Source: Mycogone perniciosa (Eukaryota; Ascomycota; Sordariomycetes; Hypocreales; Hypocreaceae). From it: a stretch of DNA of 64,000 bases. The notes beneath the pieces are model-generated. The model worked only from the letters and a program-made list of their open reading frames with translations. It was not told where the DNA came from and made no database searches. This document shows, one piece after another, positions 1-11,104 of the stretch (position 1 is its first letter; every line of letters starts with the position of its first letter). The translations under genes were made by a program, and so were the position numbers. The stretch covers positions 1 to 64,000 of the forward strand of contig JAOALB010000096.1 of NCBI GenBank assembly GCA_025331125.1, read 5' to 3'.

Positions 1-503
1 CATACGAGATAAGGGACAACCAGGACGTGGCAATCCGGTTCATCAACAACAGTAAAGCTACCAACGTCCACATCGCCATTTTCATCCTCAACGCTACTTG
101 GGGGATCGAAAGAGTCTATCCAGAGGACGGACAACCAACATCCCATATTATGTCGGGTGAAGAGCAGGCACAAATCTGCAACTTGACCATGTGTATCCCG
201 GAAGGAGCACAACAAGATGATCCACCTGACATACATGATCTCTTCAGGGCGTATGTCTATGTTGGTGATTACACGCCTTCATGGGACGAGCTGCTTCTGC
301 CTGATATTCCGGCGGATCCAAACTTGGTCCCTATCGAACCGCTGAGAGAGCCCGCCTTGCAGGAAGATGCCGACGACAACATTATCACGGCAAGGAATTG
401 CAGAACGAAGAAGGAACCTTCTAGTGTAGGAGCACAGAAGAAATCACACACTAGGGAGCTGTGGACGAAGCTGGACTTGCAGGTTCACACCACTCCGTCC
501 TAG
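1..503 (+). CDS. 3' end of a probable fungal caspase-like (peptidase C14) protein, 5' truncated
   Basis: The reading frame is already open at the window edge and ends at a TAG at 501-503, so this is the last exon of a gene that starts outside. It holds about 167 residues. The FINNS patch, the WGIERVYP patch, the acidic linker and then a run of roughly one hundred residues ending near WDELLLPDIP resemble the C-terminal beta-rich tail that follows the caspase p20-like domain in many fungal caspase-domain proteins. The protease domain itself is not in the window, so the family call rests on this tail only. The gene is convergent with the 294-aa gene at 667-1551, with 163 bp between the stops. 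It could instead be the tail of another NLR-like protein. The last 50 residues are polar and probably disordered. Confidence 0.5.
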   Translation, partial: YEIRDNQDVAIRFINNSKATNVHIAIFILNATWGIERVYPEDGQPTSHIMSGEEQAQICNLTMCIPEGAQQDDPPDIHDLFRAYVYVGDYTPSWDELLLPDIPADPNLVPIEPLREPALQEDADDNIITARNCRTKKEPSSVGAQKKSHTRELWTKLDLQVHTTPS

Positions 504-666
504 CAGGATTGTAGCGAATTACGTTCTCTGATACAAGTGTTTTGGCGGTAATAAATGGTATGAAAACGATATGACATATGGCCTATGACCTCTGACAATG
601 AAATATCCATCCCATGAGCAGGCAGCGTGCTATAACGGAAAGATGTGCTTCCAACCTTCGATCCCC

Positions 667-1551
667 CTACATGTACTCGTCAGCCTCAGAATCTTCACTT
701 TCATCCGAATCATCGCTGAGAAGGCCAATGCGCACGGAATCCCTGTTTCCCCCCTGCATTGAATCAATTACAAAGATCTCACAGTCCTCATCGTCGTCGG
801 TGTCTGACATGTAGGCCTCGAGGTATATGTCCTCATCCTCGCTGTCCCCCCGCGAGCCAGAAAAGGACTCCCATTTGGTCTTGACGTCGAGGGTCATGGC
901 GACAACCCCTTTACGAGCCGTTACCCTAATCTTCCGGTACGCGATAGCATAGATTCTCTCGCCAGATATCGTAGCGTGCCTCTGAGTCTCACTGTTCGTT
1001 TTGTACATCGCTGCAAGTTTGATGTCGGTCATGCCGATGGGGAGACTGTTCACATGAATAGCACTGAGAGGCACCGTCGTACTTGCGTCGCTGTTTTGTG
1101 ACGTGCGTTTTGTGTGTGCGAGTCTTGCATTTACGAAAGTTCGGTAGCCGACAACGAAGCGTGGTGCCAGCCCCCGTCGCTTCCATTTCTCGAGCCACTG
1201 CTTCGCCTCAGTCCCGTGCTGATCGCTTTCGAGGATGCTGGTGAATAGTTCATCAGGATTGTCGAGTGTGTAGACACTGCCACTCTCAGCCTCCACCTGG
1301 AACGTGCTATTGTTCTCTCGCTGCACTAGGAGGCCTGCGAATTTGGTGGCTAGAATTTGTAGTAAGTTGTTGGATGAGGTACTGACGAGCTCCGTGAATT
1401 CAGTGTCTTGTTGGATAGAGTAATCTGACTGCGATACTCTATATGGTCGCTTGGAGTCGGCATACGGCTGGCTGATATCAGGGACGAAGCTGGCCAGCTG
1501 GACTTGGCTTAGCAACAGAGGAGCGCTGGTGAGGATAAATGTCGACGCCAT
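667..1551 (-). CDS. Hypothetical 294-aa protein with acidic C-terminal tail
   Basis: This is a single uninterrupted exon from ATG at 1551 to the stop at 667. I do not recognise the function. The N-terminal segment (residues 1-40) is hydrophobic and Ser/Leu-rich but does not look like a classic signal peptide. Residues 95-150 contain a Trp/Lys/Arg-rich stretch, residues 195-235 are beta-like, and the last 60 residues are strongly acidic (many Asp/Glu/Ser) and end in ADEYM. Proteins of this general shape occur in many filamentous fungi without a named domain. It faces the caspase-like gene tail-to-tail. I infer, without proof, that the two could work together, for example as a regulator and its protease. 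Confidence 0.55.
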   Translation of the reverse strand: MASTFILTSAPLLLSQVQLASFVPDISQPYADSKRPYRVSQSDYSIQQDTEFTELVSTSSNNLLQILATKFAGLLVQRENNSTFQVEAESGSVYTLDNPDELFTSILESDQHGTEAKQWLEKWKRRGLAPRFVVGYRTFVNARLAHTKRTSQNSDASTTVPLSAIHVNSLPIGMTDIKLAAMYKTNSETQRHATISGERIYAIAYRKIRVTARKGVVAMTLDVKTKWESFSGSRGDSEDEDIYLEAYMSDTDDDEDCEIFVIDSMQGGNRDSVRIGLLSDDSDESEDSEADEYM

Positions 1552-2242
1552 ACTCGGTCAGTCCGTAGATTTTTATCAGTGGTTTGGGTTAGGCTTCGAC
1601 AAATAGATTGATCGGGGGCATATCTGTCTTAATGTATTGCCGGTTGAACGGATATAGGGATGCATTTCTATAGTGGTATTTGTGCTTAACCATCAGGGCC
1701 AGCGAATGAAAATGCACAGACCTTACAGCTGAATGCGTGCGGTGCTGTACAACATCCAATTTCGAATCAGTTCCAACCGCAGCATGACAGCTGTTCAGGC
1801 AGTGTAATGCAGTCTTCAAACGACCTATCACGTGGTATGTGCTCCCCATCATGGACTGGAGGTAATGCATCGTCTAGTATGGAATCGTTATATCATTCGA
1901 GAGACACGTAACAGTACTCTATTTGGGGAAAGAGGGGGGGCAAGTATTGGCACTCGGACGAGAAATTGTTGGTCCTGGCATGAGGAGATGCCGCAGTGTT
2001 GTTTGGAGCAGAGAGTCTCGCTTATGAAGGCTAGGAAGATTTGCTAGACTGTTAGCTTTTCTGTTCGTATAATATAATGATAAGACTACGGCCATTTGAA
2101 GCAATGAGACCAGTGGAATGAGATGGTGATGAGATAGTTGGTTGTATTACAACAGGCATTTAAATACCCTTCATCTACTGACTCATTTTCAACATCCCTT
2201 GCCTGTGAAGGCATCTTTTGCCTATAACGTGGACACGTCCAG
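1552..2242. other. Intergenic, no gene seen
   Basis: Short unrelated frames only. It includes the promoter side of the 294-aa gene, and no promoter motif stands out. Confidence 0.5.
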
Positions 2243-2903
2243 TCAGGGATAGACACGCTTAGTTATCCACGCCGTTAGTCCATATCTCTTCGTTAAGAAC
2301 TGAGCCAGCATTATTTTGATAGCCTTCTCACCTGCGACGGCGTAGACACGGCCACACGTCCCAACGGCACATTGCACAGTTAACAAGTTGATAACAATGT
2401 CGACCGGTATTTCATCGATGCGCGCCGTGCTTGGGTCTGACAGGTATGACGAATACCACATGGATTTGGGTGGGATGACAACCACTACCGCCATAAGCAT
2501 GGTTCCGGGAGCTTAAACTGGTACTTCGTAGAACGTGTATGGTTTGGATTCAAGTGGTTTGCATAACTGTGGGTAAAAGGATGTTGAACAAAGCTGAACT
2601 CCGGGGTACTCCCAAAAGTAGCTAGGTTGGCAAGCTGGGAATCCAGCGTTTTAAGTGTGTTGTCAGTGCAGATGGGGTGCATGTCCTCCTTGCTAAGTGC
2701 ATCCAATCTGGTCACTTCTCCATTGGCTTTTGCGGAGAAAGGCGTTGGCGTACGCTGTGGAGACATAGACGAATCGGATGAGACTTGTACACCAACCGAC
2801 CCATAAAGGTCATGCCAAGCATACCTGTTCCTCCTGTATAAAAGACGTGTCGATCGCTGTAGAAATTTGCCTGGCCAGAGTGGTCCACGTGTAGATGATC
2901 CAT
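2243..2903 (-). pseudogene. Decayed fatty acyl-CoA reductase / male-sterility-type NAD-binding protein fragment
   Basis: On the minus strand the segment from 2903 opens with a Rossmann-like VFYTGGTGMLG (compare the TGxTGFLG nucleotide-binding loop of the NAD_binding_4 / male sterility family) followed by a MGRLVYKS helix. The frame then breaks. About 250 bp further on, a different frame reads EIPVDIVINLLTVQC, close to the (I/V)PVDxVxN segment that follows the catalytic region in fatty acyl-CoA reductases. The YxxxK region between them is not recognisable. The order of the two motifs is right, but the spacing is far too short for a full gene (several hundred residues), so I read it as an internally deleted and frameshifted relic. 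The identification rests on two short motifs. Confidence 0.4.
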
Positions 2904-4538
2904 AATTGCATAAAAGGATGACGTTAGGAAAGCCTCAAAGCAGCTACTGTTAGAATGTCCTACTTGCGTATTTATTACAACCGTTCAGACTTGATCTTCA
3001 CATGGCATGCATGGCTAACTGGATCACAAGCCAAGACCGTCAAGCGGAATTTGACCACGTAGATATCGGATTACAATCAGCTAACTATAAATGCACTCTC
3101 AGTGTTGGCCAAGAGTTGTGTCACATACGCAGTCAGAGATATCAACATCAATCCCCGTGGGCTAAGACAATGTCTAGAGATGTACGAAGTAATGGCACGA
3201 AGAAGACGAATCAGACCAAGGTGCAGTAACCGGGGTCAGCCAAGCACGCATAACTAAGACTGTGGCGTCATAGGGTCAGTCCGGTGCTACCACGTACTCC
3301 GTACACGCAGTCGGATTTGGCTACTGACGGCGTTCATTGCTTTTTGCGGCTATCGGAATCATTTGTCTTAGGATACTCGCCATCCTTGATGGCCTGCGCC
3401 CAAGTCCTGTCTGCTTGAGCTGTCTGTGAATAACGGGTTCTCTTCTCGTTACTAACTGCATTTGAAGATTTGGCGAATCATGGCAGACCGACTTGTACAG
3501 CCAAGATCAGAAGCTCAAAACGACTACAAAGAGCACTGAGGGTTTTCGAGCTCATATCATTTGTATGGGCAAGGGGACTCTTACTTAGTATCAACAGCAA
3601 TACTTGTGAAGATCTCTGCACTGGAATTTCCAACGGATGGCAGGGCATTATAACGGCCCTTAAAAGATGGCTGTGTATCATATCTCAATGTCAAAAGTCT
3701 ATAAAAATATAGCCTGTGTTTAAATTACAAATAGTGCGCAACGACGTGATATGTTCTGGTCCTAATGCGGAGTGAGATATGTAAATACACTGCGCGAATA
3801 ATATGTGCACGGGGCTACCATTCAGCCTAATATACGAAGCACCGAGTAGAAGGATAACGGTCTTGGCCCCGGCTCTGACTAAAAAGCGAAGCCTTTGCTG
3901 CCGATCTCGATTGTTCCGTTGGAGACCATTCAAACCAATGGTTCCGATAAATCTGGGACCACCGGGATCACAACGGATGCAATACTTCTTGTAAAAGATC
4001 TCACAGCTGGTTTGGAGGCTTTGCAGAGCTCCCTATGGGACATGACCAACATCTAACTTGGTCGTACTAACATAGTATGATGACCTTCCTTTTTGTCCTT
4101 GCATGGGCGTGAGAAGCATACCGAGTCTAGAGCCAAGGTAGATGTCCGCGAGAATTAGTTTAAAAGAAAGCTCACTTTCATGTGATCCCGAGGTAAGACA
4201 ATCTGTATTCGTACAAGGTTGGGAAGGTTTGTGTACGAATGGAATGCCCCTTTTAATTTTTCCATTCTTATACTCAGGGGTACATTGCTAGAAGAAAACG
4301 TCGCGACATAAGTTATCTAGAGAGACTAATGCCTAATCATGCATTCATTAATGGTGGTAGGTAACAAAATCCACACATGGGAAAGAAAGCAGTGGTGTAT
4401 TGTTTATCACAGGCGAGGCAACTGAATGAATGCATAATAATTGCTTCTTTGTGGCCCAAATATTCTCCTGGCGCCTCCGATCCTAGAATTATTCGTCTAA
4501 TGTGTATGAGCTTTGTCTTACATGCAGTTTACTTCATC
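2904..4538. other. Intergenic, no gene seen
   Basis: About 1.6 kb with only short overlapping frames on both strands and no recognisable domain. The part near 4100-4500 is the 3' flank of the uniporter gene. Confidence 0.5.
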
Positions 4539-6010
4539 TCATTCTTGCTTCGTCTTGGACCGATGTTCTCTCTCCTCATTAGGCTTGTCACCACATTCAT
4601 CTTCGTCGTCCTCGTGATCGTCTTTCTTCCCGTTCCTCTCTTTCTCGAGCACTTTCTTGACTTCTTCTCCTCCAAGATCCTGCATCTCATCCCACTCCAC
4701 GTCGTACTCCGTGGCCACGATCTTGATTTCCCTCCTCAGCGCATTCGCTTCGTGAACCAGATGCTCCCACTTCTGTATGTCAAACCCACGCTCCTGATAC
4801 AGCGCATTCTGCCTCTTCGACACCGTCACATTCATCGCCGCCTTATAACTCAAGTCCCGACTGATGAACAGAAACCACAAATATCCCCCCATAATGGTGG
4901 TCAATCCAGCGAGATACGTCACCGGCTCGACCAAGTCCCAGCCCATGTCCGTGTGGAATGTCACATAGTACACGATCCCCCACCAGCTCGCCAAAGCCGC
5001 AAACCCTCCCTTGGCCAAGCGATGGGCTCCTTTGTGTGCTAGGAGATCGCATTCTGACTTGATTTGTGCCATATGGTCGATCTGGCGTGACATGCGCCGT
5101 AGCTGTACCCGCATGTAGTGTGTCCGATCCTTGAAACTGGGTACCGCGACTCGCAGCTCCTTGCCATAGCCCTCAATGCCAATCGCAAATTCTCGTCCGC
5201 GCGCAGCATCTCGGATGAAGTCGCCGACCTCGGTGCTGCCACTCCATCGGACCCAATCGGCCTCTCCCTTGGTCAGACCCTCACGACCAAGGCCAGAGTA
5301 AGCCGCGACGTTTCTACCATTGGACTCGGATTTCCCGGTGGTCTCATGGCGATCCGCCTCAGCGCGAAAAGTAATGTCAGGTAATTTTTCCCTGCCCTTG
5401 ACCTGCAAAGGTGGTATCTCAGCCTGTATCAGTCTCTCCAAGTAGGAAAGCGGCTGTTGAGGATGCACAAGGAGAGCAAGTGGATCTACTTTTCTCCCGT
5501 TTCTCGTTTGATGCTCAGTCTCAGACTCGTTGATGAACTCTTGATCCGGATGGAAGGGTATCGGAAGTATGAGCTTAAGTAGCCGCGTCGGTGTCGTCAA
5601 GAGCCTGCCTTGAACCAAGTCTCGTTATTCACGCTGCTCTGCAGCCACTTGACCCAGAACTTACCTTTGGTCTTGTCCCCCCCTGTGAGGTCTGGTGATG
5701 TCTCCTCGGGTTGGGAGCCGACGCCCTGTCTATGCCATGGTCGATCATTCGCCAGCCTTTGTGCTCCCTTTGTACCCGTGACGCGTAGCTCCTCCTCGTC
5801 TGCCGTCTTTTGGAGTAGCTGCTTTGTCTTTCTTCCGGCTTCATCCTCTTCTGAGCTCCGCGATGTCGAGAACTTTCGTGTGTATGTGACTGAATGTTGT
5901 TGAACAATTTGGCCCAAAAATTGCCGTTCATGGCATCTTTCGCGTATCGGCGACTGTCGCCGGAGGAGAGCCACGGAGCGAAGTGTCGCCTGCCAAATAG
6001 TGCCACTCAT
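4539..6010 (-). CDS. mcu: Mitochondrial calcium uniporter pore subunit (MCU family)
   Basis: The pore-forming subunit of the inner-membrane Ca2+ channel. Exons are 6010-5665 and 5608-4539, giving 471 aa. The 56-nt intron starts with a perfect GTAAGT, and splicing joins exon 1 to GRLLTTPTRLLKL, a conserved fungal MCU segment. The ATG at 6010 begins an Arg/Ser-rich, acid-poor N-terminus typical of a mitochondrial presequence. A coiled-coil stretch (about residues 275-305) precedes TM1 (about 315-332). The selectivity-filter motif WDLVEP (339-344) carries the Asp and Glu rings and leads into TM2 (345-364). A second coiled coil and a very acidic, lysine-rich tail close the protein. The W-D-x-x-E-P filter is intact, so I expect a working channel. 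Its promoter lies opposite the PARG gene and contains a TGACGTCA site. Confidence 0.93.
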
Positions 6011-6151
6011 TGTGTCATACAGGTTCTTTGTGTGCAAATTTATACATTAGCCTCAAGTCGTATATGGTGCATATGGAAGTCAAATGCTAAGAGGAGGAGA
6101 AAAGAAAAGGCAATCTGAAGATTGACGGAAGTGAGACTGAAGCCGGTGGTA

Positions 6152-6159
6152 TGACGTCA
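6152..6159. promoter_or_regulatory. Palindromic CRE/ATF site TGACGTCA
   Basis: A perfect 8-bp TGACGTCA lies 142 bp upstream of the MCU start, in the 675-bp divergent interval between MCU (-) and the PARG gene (+). In ascomycetes this sequence is the classic binding site of ATF/CREB-type bZIP factors that respond to stress. Use here is inference. Confidence 0.4.
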
Positions 6160-6685
6160 CTGATTTCATCCCACTAGACGCTTTCGTCTGATGATTGTTT
6201 CCTCAATACTCCGCAGTAAACATCATATCGCTATCTACGAAGTACTCAAGAAATTATCGTCTATTTAACTTGTTTTCGTGTTGATGGATGTCATATTTGT
6301 TTCTTGGGAACTTGATGATAAGGGGATCATGTTCATACACTTTGATGCATACAGCATGCTTTGCGATCTCGCAGTTCTTGTGGGTGCAATTTCTACACCA
6401 TATGTTAGGTAGCAACTTTCAGCCAAACTTGACAATAGGTGACTAGTCAAATGGGAAAAATTGGTCTCATGAGCAAATTATGGTAAGATTGGACCTTAAT
6501 TTTAAACAGCATCGAATTGGTCTTATTAATAGACAGATTTGAAACAGTTTGTGAACAGCCCAGCAACGGCCACTAGTAACGTTGCACTAGCAATCCTTCA
6601 GGCATCACTCTCAACGCCTCAAATTGAACGACACACAACAAAAGTCATTCAAGAATAATAAATAAGACTGTCATTCAAATTAACT

Positions 6686-7669
6686 ATGAGCGCCTCTCGG
6701 GATGTTCGTGCCAAATCAGCCAAAGAATTCATCAACAGAAAACTCCCCGCCATCCTAAAGTCCAATGTGAGGGCAAGACGAGGCGTCGAAAGTGCAGAGC
6801 TGATCGTTGATCCTCCCACTTCTGCCCATCGGTGTTCTCGTATTGTCTCGTCTTTATCTCGTGATATTAGCGATGGTACGCAACAAGTTGGAAGAAGTGA
6901 GACACGACAAGACGAAGAGGTATCGTCATCCGCAGCCCCAGCTCCGGCCCTTTGCCTCCGGGTTACGGATACGTTAGAAGCCGCATCACAGCTCATTAAA
7001 CCTAGTTCTTCCAGCCCTCATCATCAGCCTCGAGTGGCCATCTTGAACATGGCATCTCCGCTACGTCCTGGCGGGGGTGTCCTAACCGGCGCAACATCGC
7101 AGGAGGAATGGCTCTGCGCAAGAACAACTCTCTACCCATCTCTGCATGAGGAATTTTACCGACTTCCTGAAGTAGGAGGTATATACACTACCGACATTCT
7201 CGTATGCAAGGCATGGGACGCTGAAGCTTCAGATCTCAAACCCGAGGATCGCTTCTTCGTGGACGTGGTGACGGCAGCAATGCTGCGCCATCCCGACCTA
7301 GAGGAACGAGATGGAGAAACGACGTATGCGGAACAGAAGGATCGAGACTTGGTATTGCAGAAGATGCGGGCTGTGATGCGAATTTTGCGTTCGAAGGGGG
7401 TCGAGAAGGTCGTTCTTGGGGCTTGGGGATGCGGCGCGTACGCAAATCCGGCGGGAGAAATTGCGAGAGCTTGGCGACGAGTGCTATTCGGATCGAAAGC
7501 TAAGAAAACGGGTCAGAGTGAGGTTTATACAGATATAGAGATTTTGTTCGCCATAAAGGATCGAAGGATGGCCCACCGATTTGCGAAGGCGTTTGGGCCT
7601 GGTCTCGTGTTGGATGATGATGAGGGAAAACTGGACTCTGATGAACCGCTTGAGAAGTCAAAGGAGTAA
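6686..7669 (+). CDS. Microbial-type poly(ADP-ribose) glycohydrolase domain protein (TIGR02452/PF10021 family)
   Basis: A single exon of 327 aa. The core matches the bacterial/fungal PARG-like macrodomain family. Its catalytic loop GGG-x7-QEE is intact at residues 129-141 (GGGVLTGATSQEE), with the two acidic residues that attack the ribose-ribose bond. It is preceded by the VAILNMAS strand-turn and followed by the long helix ending at the FFVDVVTAAM segment. The C-terminal VVLGAWGCGAYANP is the macrodomain phosphate loop (G-C-G-A-Y/F-x-N). Expected role: hydrolysis of ADP-ribose polymers or conjugates. An N-terminal region (1-110) with low-complexity Ser/Pro/Ala stretches is typical of fungal members. 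It is transcribed divergently from MCU. Confidence 0.88.
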   Translation: MSASRDVRAKSAKEFINRKLPAILKSNVRARRGVESAELIVDPPTSAHRCSRIVSSLSRDISDGTQQVGRSETRQDEEVSSSAAPAPALCLRVTDTLEAASQLIKPSSSSPHHQPRVAILNMASPLRPGGGVLTGATSQEEWLCARTTLYPSLHEEFYRLPEVGGIYTTDILVCKAWDAEASDLKPEDRFFVDVVTAAMLRHPDLEERDGETTYAEQKDRDLVLQKMRAVMRILRSKGVEKVVLGAWGCGAYANPAGEIARAWRRVLFGSKAKKTGQSEVYTDIEILFAIKDRRMAHRFAKAFGPGLVLDDDEGKLDSDEPLEKSKE

Positions 7670-9327
7670 TTCGGGATGTTGGAGCCCACAAGATGACATG
7701 GAGAACGGTTTCGGTGTAGGATTGAGAATTGGGGTTCAATGCTCAAGTTGAGGCCATCGCTACCGCCTAGATACTACAGCGGTCCATTTGGGGGCAACTT
7801 GCAAGCAACCACCACGATACAATAGGTGACAACCACTGAGGAAAACAAAACCACAGGTGACCCATCTCTATATTCATCATCCTTTCCGTCAGTCAGCCAA
7901 CAATTGTTTTCTTCTATCTCGATCCGTCTTCTTTTTTCCAGCCTATCGTCTTTGTCCTCCACCGCACGGGGCAGTCCCCCAATCCTACAGCAAAAGTTTT
8001 GTGACAAAAAAGAAGATTTCTGATAAGTTTCCTTTCCCTTCCTTATGACTCACGTTTCGCACACTATATGATGCACATGTGCGAGTTGATAGAGACTCAC
8101 CCTCACAGGCGTTGCACTGCCCCTGACGCCCAAACCAAGCGAAAAGTTAGAATGAACGAAAAGACCTGTTATTCCATACGATTCCATTCCAAAAAGCTTC
8201 CTTCCCGCGATCGAAAGTCTCGGAAAGAAATCGGCTTCATATAGACTTCAGTCAGGACCATCGATCTGCATAACCCCCGAAACTTCGAGTCCGTGAACTT
8301 TCTCTCGCATCGACGTCGTGTCTCCTGTGTCAACTCGCCCCATTATAACAAACTTCTCTCCCTATCAAGTTTTATATCTTGCGTTTTTCTTGAGGCTTGT
8401 TGAATTTCCTTTCTAGGATAACTTTTGCGTTTCTTGGTAGACTTTGGGAATCATCTTGCGGCGTAGATGCCTGAACACCTTCTGCCAGCCACGATGTAAA
8501 CTTGCATTCATCTCTTCCACCATCTCCGTGTCTTTTTTTTAGTCAAAGCTTGGCTTCTTTATATCTACTCAGGGTTTTTACAGTCCACATATATAATAAT
8601 TGAACATGATGCTCACCGGAGGCATTCACTCTCCCCTGAAGACCTTGAAGCTGAAGATGATGCATCCTTGGTTATAACAGGAGTTCCCTCTAGGGAAGGG
8701 GGCGCATCATATACCGTATCTCGTGCAATTCACTCACTCCATTCACTTCAACCGCCAGCTCGACTAGAGACATATAGTTTAGTCTGATAACTTGCATATA
8801 CTTCCGCCCCTCGGTGAATCTCGGTGCCACTCGCGAAAAGTTATCAAGAAGGCATACGCACCTCTCACGAAGCTTTTTTCTCTGCATTTTTCACCAAAAC
8901 TCTGATCCAAGATGTGGTGAATGGGCTCGAGATAACCTAATCCTTGGGCTATATAATCCCCTCGTCCCCCCCCAGATCTGTTGATTCTCTTCCCTCCAGA
9001 CATCTCAAGGATACTCAATCTTCTCCACATTGAGCTGTCTGGTACCAAACCTTCATCTGCTTTGACTATCTTTGATCACTATCAAGTACATACTTGGATC
9101 TATACCATACACTCACACACACTACATACACTCACACACACTCATACATTCACACACACGACATACATCTACCTTCTGTCTCTGCCGCTGCCTCTCTCTC
9201 TGAGACTAGCACGCCACAGTGAATACACCTACACTCTTAGACTTTCGTCACCCATCTCCACAGCTTGACTTTTTGGCTTCCTGCCTCCCTGTCAACGCTC
9301 TAATAAACCCACAACCAAACATTCGCA
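7670..9327 (+). other. 1.66-kb intergenic region, probably a long promoter/leader of the next gene
   Basis: No convincing coding frame. The distal part (about 8300-9300) is pyrimidine-rich on the + strand, and 9110-9165 holds ACACAC/ATACA simple repeats. Such long C/T-rich leaders are typical of tightly regulated fungal genes. Several ATGs occur (for example 8607), so upstream open frames are likely if the leader is transcribed. Confidence 0.45.
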
Positions 9328-10409
9328 ATGGATTTCTTCCTGGACAACGCCTCGAATGAGGTCATTGAGTCTTATCTCCCTCGGCGCGCGAACAGACCAC
9401 TCTCTTCGCAGAGCTGTCCGCTCCTCTTCCTCATGAGACAGAGGATAAGGAGAACGACATTGAAGATCGGGACTACGTGGCACCTCGACCTGCCCGCCGA
9501 ATGCAACCAACTCCTGAGACCAAGTTCAATGCCCGTACATCTCGCATCGCCAATAGGGCCAGGAAGAGCCAGCGTCAAAAGGCCCAGGACTTCACAATCG
9601 CTGAAGATGACACGGCTTGGCAGTCTGAGTACCCTCGCCGTGCCTACTACGGTAGCAAGGTGCCCGCTTTGGGAGACATCAGCAATGGGCAATACTTCCC
9701 TTACACTATGTTCCACCGCAACCAGAAAATAAGCCAACGTCAACTGCCCTATGCGCGCATGTTTGGAGACCAGCCTCTGATCGACTACTACACTGAAGAA
9801 TTGAAGCTCGACTACGTCGATATGCAAGAGAAAGTCAGTAACTTCTACGAGTGGACCATCGAGGAGCATCCCTTCGATGTGTTGCTGTGGCTCCAGAGGA
9901 ACAACTATGACCGTCACTGGACCCCCCGCCAGAAGGATGGCTTCAGAGCGATGCTTAAGGTGCTCAGGCTCTACATGATGGAATCCTACAGAGCGCGGGT
10001 AGAGGGCTCGGAAGAATTGGCCAGCGAGTTTGACAAGATAGCCAAAGACTACTCGGAAGGGGCCATGAAGGCGCATGGAATCAAGGATATTATTGTCTTC
10101 AATATGAGCTATGCCTGTTGGCGTTTCGTCCCAGTTCGAGAGAACATGCCGCAGCTCTACCGGAAGGACTTCACTCCAGCGGAACAGATGGAGATTGATA
10201 CAAACTACTCTGGTTACTGGGCTGAGGGGGAGGAGCTCAAGGACAAGCAAGGCGAGATGCCCTCTAGCGAGCTGGAGCCTGAATCCGATCCAGCTGAGTC
10301 GGCCAACTCTGCATCACTGGCCTCAGAGCTATATGAGGGTCAGACGGCATGGACTATGGCACAGCTTAGGGAATCCCTAGGGGAAGAGCCACACTTTTCC
10401 GACCACTAA
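9328..10409 (+). CDS. Hypothetical protein (about 340 aa), 5' end uncertain
   Basis: I do not recognise the family. The well-supported frame runs to the TAA at 10407-10409 with consistent codon use from about 9369 onward, but its first in-frame ATG is at 9501 (302 aa). An ATG in good context (CGCAATGG) at 9328 opens a different frame. An intron at 9361-9413 (53 nt, weak donor GTCATT, acceptor GCAGAG) would connect them to a 342-aa protein. Alternatively 9328 is an upstream open frame. The N-terminus is acidic then Arg-rich (PRPARRMQP). The middle is rich in Trp/Tyr and helical (YEWTIEEHPFDVLLWLQR), and the tail is acidic. No signal peptide or membrane segment is visible. The long leader upstream suggests regulated expression. 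Confidence 0.6.
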
Positions 10410-11104
10410 GGGGACTTTATGGAGGGTGCTGATACGCACTAAGGACTTGGGAACTTTGTGAGACTTGTTCTCTTTCTCTGTTCTACTTTTGCTTGGTTTA
10501 AGGGGAGGATTTGGGCGTCTTGGAATCAGCAGTCTGGAAGACATGGTGTTGAGGAATTGTTTGAGAGGGTTTACTGGCATGTATTTCGGACATGAGATAC
10601 CCCACAGGGCTGACAAATAAATTGTGTGACTTTATTCGCATCCTTCTCTGAGAGATATGATACAAAAGTGAGTCGAGTCTATCGTGTGTGTGATGGTGAT
10701 GCCTTGTAGTAGAAAAAGATGCCATAAAAATAAAAAGCCTCCAAAATTTGGTGTAGACTACAGGGTAGCTGTGATCTTATCAAGGCATTCCATGTCTGTC
10801 AAATTCAGGGGTCCATTGTGGGGGCTTCAGCTTGGACCCCGCACCACCATTTCGTCGTCATATTGGGTAGGTACTAGTAATAGATAATAATACTATTAGT
10901 GAGTGAGACAGCTCCAAGCTTTCACCTTTCAATATTCACGGATACGTCGTACTCGTATCGTCGGAACCTCCTATATACTCTGCTTGGGTTGGTCGGTGCG
11001 AACAGCCGTTTCTTTTCCTCTGTTCTCAGCTTTGGCTGCTACTGACACTTCAGAAAGACTCCTCTTGATCCAATTCAACTCGTCCTCAAAGATCTACGAA
11101 CAAC
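10410..11104. other. Intergenic: 3' flank of the hypothetical gene and promoter of the decarboxylase
   Basis: No additional gene seen. The 200 bp before 11105 are rich in CTT/CTC, as in many highly expressed fungal promoters. Confidence 0.5.

Noticed and set aside
4377..5042. A 221-aa plus-strand frame
   Set aside because: It overlaps the MCU gene in the opposite strand and is only the shadow of MCU codons; no domain or codon support.
9372..10250. A 292-aa minus-strand frame
   Set aside because: It mirrors the plus-strand gene at 9328-10409, which has better codon composition and a leader.
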